Shown in pieces: positions 34,639-43,929 of a stretch of 64,000 nucleotides of DNA (positions within the stretch are counted from its first letter, which is position 1; each line of letters opens with the position of its first letter). The stretch is from Deltaproteobacteria bacterium. Lineage in GTDB: Bacteria; Desulfobacterota; Desulfomonilia; UBA1062. The position numbers and the translations under genes were made by a program. Under the pieces are notes generated by a model. The model did no database searches, was not told where the DNA came from, and worked only from the letters and a program-made list of their open reading frames with translations. The stretch lies in contig JAHDOV010000027.1 of NCBI GenBank assembly GCA_018434685.1, forward strand, positions 1 through 64,000. Direction: 5' to 3'.

Positions 34639-35633
34639 GAAAAAAGATAGCATTGATCGGTTCAGGAAATGTCGGGCAGATTGTAGCCCTTCGTCTTGCG
34701 GAGATGGATCTGGCCGACATCGTGCTGATCGGCGGAATACATATGGGGAGGACCGCAGGCCGGGCCCTTGACCTTGCCGAGGCAGCACCTCTCGAGGGAT
34801 ACCATAAGCGGATTGTGGGGTACACCGGAGAGTTTGCCGCCATACGGGATTCGGATATTGTTGTGATATCGGCGGGTATCCCCCGGAGACCGGGCATGAG
34901 CAGGGATGATCTGCTGGGTATGAATACTTCGATAGTGCGGATGGTGTCTGAGAAGGTTGCAGAACTTGCTCCGAACGCCATTGTGATCGTGGTTACCAAT
35001 CCTCTGGATGCCATGTGTCACGTGGCCTACGAGGCAACGGGATTCCCACGGCACCGGATCATCGGGATGGCAGGAGTACTGGATTCGGCACGGTTTGCCA
35101 CCTTCATCGGGATGGAGCTCAATGTTTCCGTTGAAAATGTCTCGGCATGTGTCCTGGGGGGGCATGGAGACAGCATGGTGCCGTTGCCGCGGTACACCTC
35201 CGTTGCCGGGATACCGCTGACCCATCTGCTGCATGAAGAACAGATAGAGGCCCTGGTGAGAAGGACACGCACGGGCGGGGCAGAGATCGTCAATCTCTTG
35301 AAGACCGGCAGCGCCTACTTTGCGCCGGCGTGCGCCGTCAAGGAGATGGTGGAGGCAATTATCAAGGACAAGAAAAAGATCCTCCCCTGTTCCGCCTATC
35401 TTGAGGGCGAGTATGGTATTCACGGGGTTTTTGTCGGGGTCCCGGTAAAACTGGGTGAAGAGGGGATCGAGGAGATTCTGGAGATCGAGCTCAGTGCAGA
35501 CGAACAGGGTGCACTGCTGGACTCGGCAAATTCCGTGAAGACCCTTGTGGATAAGATAAGAAAGATGGCCCAGGGGAAAGAAACCATCGTGGCTCTCGGT
35601 CGTAAATCAAAGGCCCGCCAGGTTCATAGCTGA
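34635..35633 (+). CDS. mdh: malate dehydrogenase (LDH-like type)
   Basis: A 332-residue NAD-dependent dehydrogenase. The Rossmann motif is GSGNVG (residues 9-14). [14 protein letters not shown] carries the Arg that selects dicarboxylates, typical of malate rather than lactate dehydrogenase, and [12 protein letters not shown] contains the catalytic His. A C-terminal extension of about 15 residues is slightly unusual. It is the last gene of the sigma-54 operon, overlapping the ligase by ATGA. Its inclusion suggests recycling of oxaloacetate made by the transcarboxylase to malate, and then fumarate through a fumarase encoded elsewhere. Confidence 0.93.
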   Translation: MRKKIALIGSGNVGQIVALRLAEMDLADIVLIGGIHMGRTAGRALDLAEAAPLEGYHKRIVGYTGEFAAIRDSDIVVISAGIPRRPGMSRDDLLGMNTSIVRMVSEKVAELAPNAIVIVVTNPLDAMCHVAYEATGFPRHRIIGMAGVLDSARFATFIGMELNVSVENVSACVLGGHGDSMVPLPRYTSVAGIPLTHLLHEEQIEALVRRTRTGGAEIVNLLKTGSAYFAPACAVKEMVEAIIKDKKKILPCSAYLEGEYGIHGVFVGVPVKLGEEGIEEILEIELSADEQGALLDSANSVKTLVDKIRKMAQGKETIVALGRKSKARQVHS

Positions 35634-35903
35634 TCACGAATCTGGTGATACTTCTCTGTTGACGCCCGGGATTACATTTCGGCAGGACAGCCGAATTGGA
35701 CGAATCTCAGTTTCACCCGGAGGGAGAGGACTCCGCCGCGGCGGAATTGCCCGAGATCACAATAACCCGTCTCATTGAATCCGTCTTAGCATCCGCTTCC
35801 CGCAGTACAGGGTCCAGGGCCTGCCCTGGGGTTTATACCATTGAACCCACATTTTAGAGGTGAATACATTGATAATGTCCAACATCCTCTTATGTCCTTG
35901 TTC

Positions 35904-35928
35904 TGTAGGAGCGGCTTCAGCCGCGACC
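35904..35928 (+). repeat. REP-like palindrome
   Basis: GTAGGAGCGGCTTCAGCCGC is identical in its 20-bp core to the copy at 162-186. Confidence 0.75.
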
Positions 35929-36003
35929 TGGTCCTTGGAATGTGAGCTCAATTTCGCACACAGCAGTTGACAACAGGCCGCCCTCATCATGGTTCCCGAA
36001 GGG

Positions 36004-36031
36004 TTGACATTAAATGACCGGGGGCTATTGT
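36004..36031 (+). promoter_or_regulatory. sigma-70-type promoter for the amino acid transporter genes
   Basis: TTGACA (36004-36009) and TATTGT (36026-36031) are spaced 16 bp apart, about 115 bp before the ATG at 36147, which has AAGGAGGTAG upstream. Confidence 0.5.
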
Positions 36032-36146
36032 AGTATGCAGGTCGTTCATTCTTTCTTTATATACAGGATGTTCTCCTGGCAGAGGGTGGTTTCAGCCTCG
36101 ATACAGGGGCGGGCAATGATCTGGGAAATAAGGAGGTAGATGTCAT

Positions 36147-36980
36147 ATGAAGAAACTAGGCATAGTACTGACGGCGGTGATTGCAGTAGTGTTCAGCATG
36201 GTTGTCTCCGGGAGTCTGTCTGCAAAGAGCCTCATGGCTGACCTCACCAATGAAAGCACCGTGGAGCAGGTGCTCAAGCGCGGAGTTCTGCGGGTGGGCA
36301 TGTCCACCTTTGTGCCCTGGGCAATGAAAGACAAGACCGGCAAGCTGGTCGGCTTCGAGATCGATGTGGCCACCAGGCTGGCCGAGGATATGGGCGTGAA
36401 GGTCGAGTTCATTCCCACCAAGTGGTCGGGCATCATCCCGGCGCTCCTGACCGGCAAGTTCGACATCATCATCGGGGGCATGGGTATTCTGCCCGAACGG
36501 AGCATCAAGGTGAATTTCTCCAACCCGTACGACTATACGGGCATGTCCATCGTGGCGCACAAGGAGCTTGCCGCGGGGTTCGACTCCCTCGACGACTTCG
36601 ACAAGCCCGAGGTAACCATTGCCGCACGCATCGGGACAACCGCGGCTGCCGCGGTAAAGAAGCACTGCCCGAAGGCACAGCTAAGGCTCTTCGACGATGA
36701 ATCCCAGGCAGTGCAGGAACTGCTGAACGGCAGGGTACATGCCATGGTCGCATCGGCGCCGCTGCCCGCATTCCAGGCGCTCAAATATCCCGACAGGCTG
36801 TTCCTGCCGCTCAAGGGAAACTTTACCAGGGAACCCATCGGTTTTGCCGTGGTCAAAGGCGATGTGGACACGCTCAATTACCTGAACAGCTGGATCTACG
36901 TGGTGGAGTCGGAAGGATGGCTTGCCGAACGCAAACAGTACTGGTTCGAGACAGACCAGTGGGAGAGCCTGGTCAAATAG
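36147..36980 (+). CDS. amino acid ABC transporter substrate-binding protein (family 3)
   Basis: A 277-residue periplasmic binding protein with a Sec signal peptide (MKKLGIVLTAVIAVVFSMVV, cleaved near residue 27). SBP family 3 features are VLKRGVLRVGMSTFVPWAMKD (near 42), GFEIDVATRLAEDMGVKVEFIP (near 70), DIIIGGMGILPERSIKVNFSNPY (near 108) and the hinge AARIGTTAAAA near 155. Its ligand is likely a polar amino acid or related carboxylate. It is followed 84 bp later by a permease gene. A second permease of the system is probably the one at 7987-8811; no ATPase is found in the window. Confidence 0.92.
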   Translation: MKKLGIVLTAVIAVVFSMVVSGSLSAKSLMADLTNESTVEQVLKRGVLRVGMSTFVPWAMKDKTGKLVGFEIDVATRLAEDMGVKVEFIPTKWSGIIPALLTGKFDIIIGGMGILPERSIKVNFSNPYDYTGMSIVAHKELAAGFDSLDDFDKPEVTIAARIGTTAAAAVKKHCPKAQLRLFDDESQAVQELLNGRVHAMVASAPLPAFQALKYPDRLFLPLKGNFTREPIGFAVVKGDVDTLNYLNSWIYVVESEGWLAERKQYWFETDQWESLVK

Positions 36981-37064
36981 TCTTCGCCACAGACGGACCT
37001 GTCCTTCGACCCTGCGACCATGCTCCCTTGACGGGGTGAACACCAGGAGATTTCAGGGGTATTT

Positions 37065-37940
37065 TTGGAACGAAGAAGAAAGATTACGCTGCTCGATATT
37101 GTCCTTATCGTGCTCCTCACCGGTGCCTGCGTGTGGCTGTTTCACCGCATCCGGGTGGAGCTCAACTACCGGTGGAACTGGTCTGTCATTCCCCAGTACC
37201 TCTTCCGGTACGACCCGGAAAAGGGTTATTTCGTACCCAACCTGCTCATGAAGGGATTCTTTACGACCCTGAAGCTGAGCGTGTGGGCAACCGTTTTTGC
37301 CACCCTGCTCGGGTCCGTCATGGCCCTGTTCAGGTTGAGCAGAAGCCTGTTCAAGCGCATGATCGGCAGGACGTATGTGGAGCTGGTGAGGAACATGCCG
37401 CCGCTCGTCCTGGTCTTCATCCTCTACTTTTTCATCAGCGACCAGATACTGTCCCTGCTCGGCATAGAGGAGTTCCTGCGATCGCTGTCGCCTTCCATGC
37501 AGAAACTCCTCACGTGGTGTTTTTCCACCCCGGCACAGTTTCCGGTCTTTGCCTCGGGATTGTTCACCCTGGTGCTGTACGAGGGGGCATACATCACCGA
37601 GATCATCAGGGCCGGGATTCAGTCCATTGACCGGGGACAGTGGGAGGCATCGAGTGCCATGGGGCTGTCGTGGTGGCAGCAGATGCGCCATGTCATCGTT
37701 CCCCAGGCAACGGTGAGAATCCTGCCGTCGCTTGCAGGTCAGCTCATCTCCACGATAAAAGACTCTGCCATCGTGAGCGTGATTTCCATCCAGGAGCTGA
37801 CATTCCAGGGCATGGAGCTCATGGCGGCAACCTACCTGACGTTTGAGGTGTGGATCACCATCACTGCCCTGTACTTCATCGTTACCTTCGGCTGTTCGCT
37901 CGGGGTCAGGAGAATGGAGCTCTCCCTGCGGAGATACTGA
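37065..37940 (+). CDS. polar amino acid ABC transporter permease
   Basis: A 291-residue inner-membrane permease. An N-terminal span (residues 8-25) is followed by VIPQYLFRYDPEKGYF, then the core with LVRNMPPLVLVFILYF, YEGAYITEIIRAGI and the EAA loop GQWEASSAMGLSWWQQMRHVIVPQ. It parallels the permease at 7987-8811, including the PQYLF/PRYLF segment, suggesting that the two are partners. The start appears to be TTG at 37065, as no ATG or GTG fits. It is the downstream partner of the binding protein. Confidence 0.88.
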   Translation: MERRRKITLLDIVLIVLLTGACVWLFHRIRVELNYRWNWSVIPQYLFRYDPEKGYFVPNLLMKGFFTTLKLSVWATVFATLLGSVMALFRLSRSLFKRMIGRTYVELVRNMPPLVLVFILYFFISDQILSLLGIEEFLRSLSPSMQKLLTWCFSTPAQFPVFASGLFTLVLYEGAYITEIIRAGIQSIDRGQWEASSAMGLSWWQQMRHVIVPQATVRILPSLAGQLISTIKDSAIVSVISIQELTFQGMELMAATYLTFEVWITITALYFIVTFGCSLGVRRMELSLRRY

Positions 37941-38061
37941 CCGGTTCTGCCAAAACCAAGAGGGGACAGTGCGTTGCGGGTGCAGGTGGCGAATGAATTT
38001 CCATTTTTGTCCCAAGGTGTGGTATGAACAGGGTATTATATACACATCAGAGGAGGGAATG

Positions 38062-38778
38062 ATGGCTTTAGTAGAATGGAAAAAGGATGGCACCGTTGCG
38101 ATTATCACCATGAATACCGAGGAGAACAGGCACAACCCTGATTTTGCAAAAGGCATGCTGGACGCCTTTGATGCAATCGAGCAGGACCAGGAAATCAAAT
38201 CCGTGGTGATTGCCTCGAGCAGCGAGAAGAACTGGTCTTTGGGTATCGATCTGGCATGGATCACCGGGGCGATGACCAACCAGGAACTGGATTCCATCAG
38301 GGGGTTCATGTATGACATGAACAGCGTGTTCCGCAAGGCACTGACCCTGCCCATGCCCGTGATTGCCGCCATGAACGGCCACACCTTCGGCAACGGCAGC
38401 ATCCTGGCCTGCTCCTGCGACTACCGGTTCATGAAGGCCGACCGGGGCTACTTCTGTTTCCCCGAGGTGGATATCAACATCCCCTTCCTCCCGAGCATGC
38501 TGGCAACCATGAAAAAGTCCATTCCGTATTATAAAGTCGAGGAACTCGTGTTCAGCGGCAGGCGCATCGGTGCAAAAGAAATGGAAGAACACCATATCAT
38601 CGTCAAGGCATGCGACAATGCCGATGCCCTCATGGAAGAGGCTGTAGCCTTTGCACGGACCTATACAAAGGGCAGGACCATATTCGCACAGCACAAGCTG
38701 CGGCTTCACAAGCACATCGTCGAGATCATGGAAAAGGAAGACCCGGAATTCATCGAGCCGCTGAACCTCATGGTATAG
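38062..38778 (+). CDS. enoyl-CoA hydratase/isomerase family protein
   Basis: A 238-residue crotonase-fold protein. The oxyanion loop is WSLGIDLAW (near residue 58), and NGHTFGNGSILACSCDYRFMKADRGYFCFPEVDINIPF (residues about 110-148) resembles delta3,delta2-enoyl-CoA isomerases. These shift double bonds during beta-oxidation of unsaturated acyl-CoAs. AGGAGGG precedes ATG 38062. It lies 120 bp after the permease gene and may act on acyl-CoAs produced by the neighbouring pathway, but it is outside the sigma-54 operon. Confidence 0.82.
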   Translation: MALVEWKKDGTVAIITMNTEENRHNPDFAKGMLDAFDAIEQDQEIKSVVIASSSEKNWSLGIDLAWITGAMTNQELDSIRGFMYDMNSVFRKALTLPMPVIAAMNGHTFGNGSILACSCDYRFMKADRGYFCFPEVDINIPFLPSMLATMKKSIPYYKVEELVFSGRRIGAKEMEEHHIIVKACDNADALMEEAVAFARTYTKGRTIFAQHKLRLHKHIVEIMEKEDPEFIEPLNLMV

Positions 38779-38875
38779 ACCCGACAAACTCCACGGGCGG
38801 CTGTTTCCCCTTGACATCACGGCAGCCCGGTGCTTTTTCTCCAGGGTGACCTGACTGCCGGGTAAAAGGGGTTGT

Positions 38876-39871
38876 ATGGAAGAGAACAGTGCATTTTTGC
38901 CGCCTGTGGGTCTGAGGTGGGTGTATACACAGACCATTCTGGCAAGCTCGGGGATTCGCACCCTGGGGGCCAATCCCATGTGCGATGCCTCCAGCGAGAT
39001 GATCCTTGATGCCGGAGACGGGGTGCGGCTGCAGGGATTCTTTTCTCCCCAGGTCCATCGAGAGGCAAAGGGGCTTGTAATATTGCTCCACGGATGGGAG
39101 GGGAGCTCGTCCTCCACGTATATCCTCCATACCGGCAGACTGCTCTACAACCTCGGCTATGCCGTCTTCCGGTTGAATCTCAGGGACCACGGCGAATCAC
39201 ATCATCTCAATGAGGGCATGTTCTACGGGACCCTGCTGGATGAGGTCTTCGTATCGATACAGAAGGCAGCTTTACTCTCCGGGGGCAGGGGAGTCTTCGT
39301 GGCGGGCTTTTCCCTGGGGGGCAATTTTGCCCTGCGCGTGGCCAGGAGGGCTTCGGTTGAGCCCATTAACAACCTCGGGGGGATAATGGCCATCAGCCCT
39401 GCTCTCGACCCGAGCAGGGCCACCGATGCGATAGACGGCAACCCGCTCCTTCGATGGTACTTCCTGAAGAAGTGGAGAAGGTCGCTCGACACAAAGCAGA
39501 GGCTCTATCCCGGCCTCTATGATTTCTCCGGCATCGTCAGTCTCGACACCACCCGGGCGATGACCGATGTCCTGGTTGCCCGCTACGGGATATACCGGGA
39601 TTCGGAAGAATATTTCAAGGGTTATACGCTCGGCCCCGATTCCCTGAAGGATGTGCGTGTTCCTCTCACGATCGTGATCTCACGTGATGACCCGGTCATT
39701 CCCATTGACGATTTCTACCGCCTCCGGCTGAGTGAGACAACGGATCTCGTGGTCCATGACTACGGGGGGCACAACGGGTTTATCTACGGGGTATTTTCGC
39801 CCACGTGGTATGAACGCAGGATGATGGAGCTCCTTGACGGTGGAGTCCCAGGCCACGGGACGAAGACCTGA
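38876..39871 (+). CDS. alpha/beta hydrolase (YheT-like)
   Basis: A 331-residue hydrolase. The oxyanion loop is LLHGWEGSSSS (near residue 65), the nucleophile elbow GFSLGG (near 145), and the catalytic His lies in YGGHNGF (near 307). FRLNLRDHGESHH is typical of YheT/AbhD-type carboxylesterases. No signal peptide is seen. The substrate is unknown. It is followed 6 bp later by the NfeD-like gene. Confidence 0.85.
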   Translation: MEENSAFLPPVGLRWVYTQTILASSGIRTLGANPMCDASSEMILDAGDGVRLQGFFSPQVHREAKGLVILLHGWEGSSSSTYILHTGRLLYNLGYAVFRLNLRDHGESHHLNEGMFYGTLLDEVFVSIQKAALLSGGRGVFVAGFSLGGNFALRVARRASVEPINNLGGIMAISPALDPSRATDAIDGNPLLRWYFLKKWRRSLDTKQRLYPGLYDFSGIVSLDTTRAMTDVLVARYGIYRDSEEYFKGYTLGPDSLKDVRVPLTIVISRDDPVIPIDDFYRLRLSETTDLVVHDYGGHNGFIYGVFSPTWYERRMMELLDGGVPGHGTKT

Positions 39872-39876
39872 TACCT

Positions 39877-40287
39877 ATGAGCATGCACGGGGTAACCACA
39901 AAAATAGTTCTCAGGTATGTGTTTATCCAGACGCTCGAAACCTGTGCGTTTATCGGCATCCTCCTGCTCGTGCAGAACTGGGTCGCCATTCCTTCCTGGC
40001 TGTTCGTCTGCCTCGTTGTGGTCTGGATCGTCAAGGACGGGATACTGTTTCCCTTCGTGTGGCGGGCCTATGACTGGGACCACCACGAGGAAGCCAATCC
40101 CATGGTGGGGATGCTGGGCGTGGTACAGGAACGGCTCGACCCGGGCGGATACATCCTGGTTCGGGGGGAATTGTGGCATGCCGAGGTTGACCAGAGCGGC
40201 ACCATGGTAGAAAAAGGTGCGAGCGTCAGGGTGGTCGGGAGGAATGGGCTCACCCTGTTTGTGGAACCGGAAAACGATCAGGAATAG
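39877..40287 (+). CDS. NfeD-like membrane protein
   Basis: A 136-residue protein with two membrane spans (residues about 10-32 and 35-58) and a C-terminal NfeD OB-fold (GMLGVVQERLDPGGYILVRGELWHAE...VVGRNGLTLFVEP). NfeD proteins act with membrane SPFH proteins or proteases; none is adjacent here. The close spacing to the hydrolase gene implies co-transcription. Confidence 0.85.
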   Translation: MSMHGVTTKIVLRYVFIQTLETCAFIGILLLVQNWVAIPSWLFVCLVVVWIVKDGILFPFVWRAYDWDHHEEANPMVGMLGVVQERLDPGGYILVRGELWHAEVDQSGTMVEKGASVRVVGRNGLTLFVEPENDQE

Positions 40288-40403
40288 CAAGAGGCCTCCA
40301 GCGCTCTCCCTCGGATCTGTTCTAGGCGCATTGAAAATACCGCTGCAGAGCACTATTTTAAATATAGCTGGCGTGCAGGAATGCGAAAGGAAAAGAAAAC
40401 GAA

Positions 40404-41159
40404 ATGAGCAGGATGGTACCCATGAAACAGTGGATCGCCGATAAGCTCCTCCGGGTGCTGGCAGCCCAGGACCCTCAAGAGCTGTCGCAGGTGTGCAGTG
40501 AGTCGGCGCAAAAGCAGATCGAGATATACGAGAGCCTGATCCAGCACTGTGCCGTGGCCATATTTGCCATCGATACGAAGCACCGGGTTATCCACTGGAA
40601 CAGGGCCTGTGAGGAGCTTACCGGTGTGAAGGCCGCGGAAATCATGGGGACAACAGACCACTGGAAACCCTTCTACGATCACAAGCGCCCCTGTCTTTCA
40701 GATCTCCTGATAGCCGGGGAGACGGAAAAGATGCCGGAGCATTACACAATGTCCGGACCCTCCGTGCTCCTTCCCCACGGCCTCCACGCCGAAGGGTGGT
40801 ACCCGAATGTCGGGGGCAGGCAGCGGTACGTGATCTTCGATGCAGCACCCATCTACAGCCACACCGGTGAACTGGTGGCGGCCATCGAAACCCTGCAGGA
40901 TATAACGAAGCGCAAGCAGATCGAGGAAGAGAGAGAGAAGCTCAATGTCGAGCTGAAAGAGGCCCTCGACAAGATAAAGACCTTGAGCGGTCTTATCCCC
41001 ATCTGTGCGGGGTGCAAGAAGATCCGTGACGACAAGGGGTACTGGAACCAGCTCGAGCAGTACGTGGAAGATCATTCCGATGCAGTGTTCAGTCATGGGC
41101 TCTGCCCGGAATGTTTCCAGAGGTATTTTCCCGAGGCGGCAAAACCGAAAAAAAGCTAG
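40404..41159 (+). CDS. PAS-domain protein with C-terminal Cys motif (copy 1)
   Basis: A 251-residue cytoplasmic sensor without an output domain. A PAS domain spans about residues 38-170 (YESLIQHCAVAIFAIDTKHRVIHWNRACEELTG). A coiled coil (about 170-195) leads to a C-terminal module LIPICAGCKKIRDDKG...LCPECFQRYFP with two CxxC pairs, common in deltaproteobacterial PAS proteins. It probably senses a small molecule or redox state and acts through protein contacts. It is nearly identical to the next gene, so this is a tandem duplication. Confidence 0.85.
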   Translation: MSRMVPMKQWIADKLLRVLAAQDPQELSQVCSESAQKQIEIYESLIQHCAVAIFAIDTKHRVIHWNRACEELTGVKAAEIMGTTDHWKPFYDHKRPCLSDLLIAGETEKMPEHYTMSGPSVLLPHGLHAEGWYPNVGGRQRYVIFDAAPIYSHTGELVAAIETLQDITKRKQIEEEREKLNVELKEALDKIKTLSGLIPICAGCKKIRDDKGYWNQLEQYVEDHSDAVFSHGLCPECFQRYFPEAAKPKKS

Positions 41160-41207
41160 GGCTGTCATGGCTGACCCTGCAAATCACGTGAGCAGAAAGG
41201 TGGCGAG

Positions 41208-41963
41208 ATGAGCATCATAGAAGACGTGAAGAGGTGGATCGTCGATAAGCTTGGCAGGGTGCTGGCCGTCCAGGAGCCGTCAGCGCTGGTCCGGGAGTGC
41301 AGTGAGTCGGCACAAGAGCAGATCGAGATCTATGAGCACATGATTCAGAACTGTGCCGTGGCTGTATACGCCATCGACACGAAGCACCGGGTTATCCACT
41401 GGAACAGGGCCTGTGAGGAGCTTACCGGGATCAAGGCCGAAGAAATCATGGGTACGACAGACCACTGGAAACCCGTGTATGACCACAAGCGCCCCTGTCT
41501 CTCGGATCTGTTGATAACCGGTGAGACCGAGAAGATGCCGGGAGAATACACGGTGTATGAACCATCCGTGCTCCTTCCCCACGGTCTCCACGCCGAAGGG
41601 TGGTATCCGAATGTCGGGGGCTCTCAGCGCTACGTGATCTTCGATGCAGCACCCATCTACAGCCACACCGGCGAGCTGGCCGCGGTAATAGAAACTCTGC
41701 AGGATATAACGAAGCGCAAGCAGATCGAGGAGGAGCTCGAGAAGCTCAATGCCGAGCTGAAAGAGGCCCTCGACAGGATAAAGACACTGACCGGTCTCAT
41801 CCCCATCTGTGCCGGGTGCAAGAAGATCCGCGACGACAAGGGCTACTGGAACCAGCTCGAGCAGTACGTGGAAGAACACTCCGATGCGGTATTCAGTCAT
41901 GGGCTCTGCCCGGAATGTTTCCAGCGGTATTTCCCCGAGGCTGCAAAACCGAAGAATGACTGA
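41208..41963 (+). CDS. PAS-domain protein with C-terminal Cys motif (copy 2)
   Basis: A 251-residue paralogue of the preceding gene with the same length and layout: N-terminal helix, PAS domain (about 38-170), coiled coil and CAGC...CPEC metal-binding tail. Differences concentrate in the first 35 residues and around residue 110 (GEYTVYEPS against EHYTMSGPS). The start ATG follows GGTGGCGAG. The pair may form heterodimers or represent a recent duplication. Confidence 0.85.
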   Translation: MSIIEDVKRWIVDKLGRVLAVQEPSALVRECSESAQEQIEIYEHMIQNCAVAVYAIDTKHRVIHWNRACEELTGIKAEEIMGTTDHWKPVYDHKRPCLSDLLITGETEKMPGEYTVYEPSVLLPHGLHAEGWYPNVGGSQRYVIFDAAPIYSHTGELAAVIETLQDITKRKQIEEELEKLNAELKEALDRIKTLTGLIPICAGCKKIRDDKGYWNQLEQYVEEHSDAVFSHGLCPECFQRYFPEAAKPKND

Positions 41964-42178
41964 GAAGCCGCCGGTCACTGCGAAGCGGCGGCTGAAAACA
42001 GGACATGGCCGAGGCGGCATCGGGAGACAAGGTATCCCTGTTTTTGCGTTTCGAGAGATCGGAGCGCGTTGTGGCGAAAAAGGCCGGGTTTATCGAACGG
42101 GCCGGTTATGATTTTTACACGGCGGCTCCAATCTGATATATTCCAAACCACACACGCTTGACCATATGGGGGAGGGCC

Positions 42179-42808
42179 ATGACACAGACACGAGTGCCTG
42201 ACTGGCTGCACTGGGCCCGCGAGATACAGTCCATGTGCCAGACAGGTCTTGCCTACAGCGCTTCCGACTACGAGACAAAGCGGTACGAGCGTCTCCTTCA
42301 GATCGCAGCTCAAATCGTCGAGACCCACACCGGGCTGCCGGTAGAGACCCTGGTTGAGAACTTTTCGGCACAGCCCGGTTATGCAACGGTAAAGGTCGAT
42401 GTCCGCGGGGCAGTGATCAGGCAGGGCAGGATCCTCCTTGTGCAGGAACGCAAGGACCATCGCTGGGCCATGCCCGGGGGGTGGGCCGATGTGGGGGAGG
42501 TGCCCTCGGAGATGGTGGCGCGGGAGGTTCTTGAAGAAAGCGGCTTTGTCGTGGTTCCCAGAAAGGTGATCGGGGTATACGATGCGAACCGCGCACCGGT
42601 CCACCTGGAATTTTTCCACGCATACAAGATTGTCTTTCTGTGCGAGATAACCGGAGGCCAGCCCCGTGCGGGCGATGAGACCATGGATGTCGGATTCTTC
42701 GGCTTCGATGACCTGCCCGAGCTGTCCAGATACCGGACCAATGAACGGCATCTCCAGGAGGTATCCGCCCACCTGCAGGACCCGGGCCGCAGGGCAGCCT
42801 TCGACTGA
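42179..42808 (+). CDS. Nudix hydrolase
   Basis: A 209-residue hydrolase acting on nucleoside-diphosphate derivatives. The N-terminal 60 residues form the helical domain typical of ADP-ribose pyrophosphatase-like YjhB proteins (PDWLHWAREIQSMCQTGLAY). The Nudix box is complete: GWADVGEVPSEMVAREVLEESG (near residues 99-120). The ATG at 42179 follows GGGAGGG. Its stop overlaps the next start by one base. Confidence 0.9.
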   Translation: MTQTRVPDWLHWAREIQSMCQTGLAYSASDYETKRYERLLQIAAQIVETHTGLPVETLVENFSAQPGYATVKVDVRGAVIRQGRILLVQERKDHRWAMPGGWADVGEVPSEMVAREVLEESGFVVVPRKVIGVYDANRAPVHLEFFHAYKIVFLCEITGGQPRAGDETMDVGFFGFDDLPELSRYRTNERHLQEVSAHLQDPGRRAAFD

Positions 42809-43929
42809 TGAAGAAAAGGGCCGGCCTGGCTGCCTGCATCATCGCGGTGCTCCTGCTGTTTCCGGGCTGCGCACTTTTCCGGGGCGGGCAGCCTCCACCA
42901 TCCTCATGGGATGAAACCTCACGCGATGCCCTGCTGTGCAGCACAGGAGACTTTGTCTTCAGGGACGAGTTTAGGGGGATTCTCGGCAATCTCATAACGC
43001 ACTGCTGGGATCCGAGCGGCAACTGGAAGGGAGACCTGCAGGGTGATGCAACGCTGTTTGCCTCCATGCTCCTGTTCTCCCTGGGCAATGACACACAGGA
43101 CCAGGCCATGATCACCATGGCACACCAGAGCGTGTCCTATGAGGCATCACTGGTGCGCAGGTTTTTTCTCTATCCGGTGGTACACATGGACCTGGTCATG
43201 GGATACCCCGCCCTGGCCCAGCAATACCTGCATACCGGGGAGGATATGTACCGGCTCGTCTTCCTCGCCGGTGTCCGCACGGGCAATATCATGATCTCGC
43301 TCATGCCGGGGACGTTTGTCTCTTTTGTGCACGACTACGCAACGCTGTGCGGCACGACCGCCTACCTCTGCTTTCTCGCCGGCGAGATCGCACAATCCGG
43401 CTCCGAGAAGAACGCCTTCAGGAAGAAAGGCCTTGCCTGGATAGAGAAGGCCGAGAAGGAATGCTGGAATGAAGAGACCGGCCTGTATACCTACTCGCAG
43501 ATCCTGGACTGGCCTCAGACGACCATGATGATGGCGCTTGTGGCCGCCTATAAGGCCACCGGGGATGCCGCATATCTCGACCGCTGCCTCGTGGTCCTGG
43601 ATTCCATGGAGGCCCTGTGCCGGGACCGGGACCGTGGGGGATACTGGGGTCACCCGGACCTGTCGAGAAAAGGATTGTCCGGGAACAACACCATGGCATG
43701 GGTGCTGCTCGACCTGTACGAGGCGACCAATGAGAGGACGTATCTCGACAGGGCCTGCTCGGTCCTCGAGTGGATCGTTTCGGAAGACCTCTATGATGAC
43801 CGGCAGCACGTCATTTATCACCACTGGGATGACCGGGAGGGCAGGGCCGATTACTTTTGCACCGGCTGCAATTTCCAGACGCTCTACAACATTTACCGGT
43901 TGAACCGCGCACTCCATCCGGCCCGATGA
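42808..43929 (+). CDS. lipoprotein with six-hairpin (alpha/alpha barrel) fold
   Basis: A 373-residue protein with a lipoprotein signal peptide and lipobox (LLLFPGC, Cys near 17). The rest is rich in repeated helical hairpins with aromatic and Asp/Glu pairs (WNEETGLYTYSQILDWPQTTMMMALVAAY; TYLDRACSVLEWIV), like six-hairpin glycosidases and related thioredoxin-domain-associated barrels. A hydrolytic role on a sugar or glycan is possible but not shown. It is translationally coupled to the Nudix gene. Confidence 0.7.
   Translation: MKKRAGLAACIIAVLLLFPGCALFRGGQPPPSSWDETSRDALLCSTGDFVFRDEFRGILGNLITHCWDPSGNWKGDLQGDATLFASMLLFSLGNDTQDQAMITMAHQSVSYEASLVRRFFLYPVVHMDLVMGYPALAQQYLHTGEDMYRLVFLAGVRTGNIMISLMPGTFVSFVHDYATLCGTTAYLCFLAGEIAQSGSEKNAFRKKGLAWIEKAEKECWNEETGLYTYSQILDWPQTTMMMALVAAYKATGDAAYLDRCLVVLDSMEALCRDRDRGGYWGHPDLSRKGLSGNNTMAWVLLDLYEATNERTYLDRACSVLEWIVSEDLYDDRQHVIYHHWDDREGRADYFCTGCNFQTLYNIYRLNRALHPAR

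Larger units (their letters stand above)
35634..36146. other. intergenic region ending the operon
   Basis: About 510 bp holding a REP-like element (35904-35928) and the promoter of the binding-protein gene (36004-36031). I see no gene and no convincing terminator hairpin after the malate dehydrogenase. Confidence 0.5.

Noticed and set aside
13190-35633. toluene (bss/bbs) degradation cluster
   Set aside because: No benzylsuccinyl-CoA transferase, dehydrogenase or other bbs-type genes are present, while mutase and transcarboxylase genes, not needed for toluene, are.
37053-38402. 449-residue minus-strand open frame
   Set aside because: It runs antisense across a clear permease gene and the start of the enoyl-CoA isomerase-like gene, with no domain of its own.
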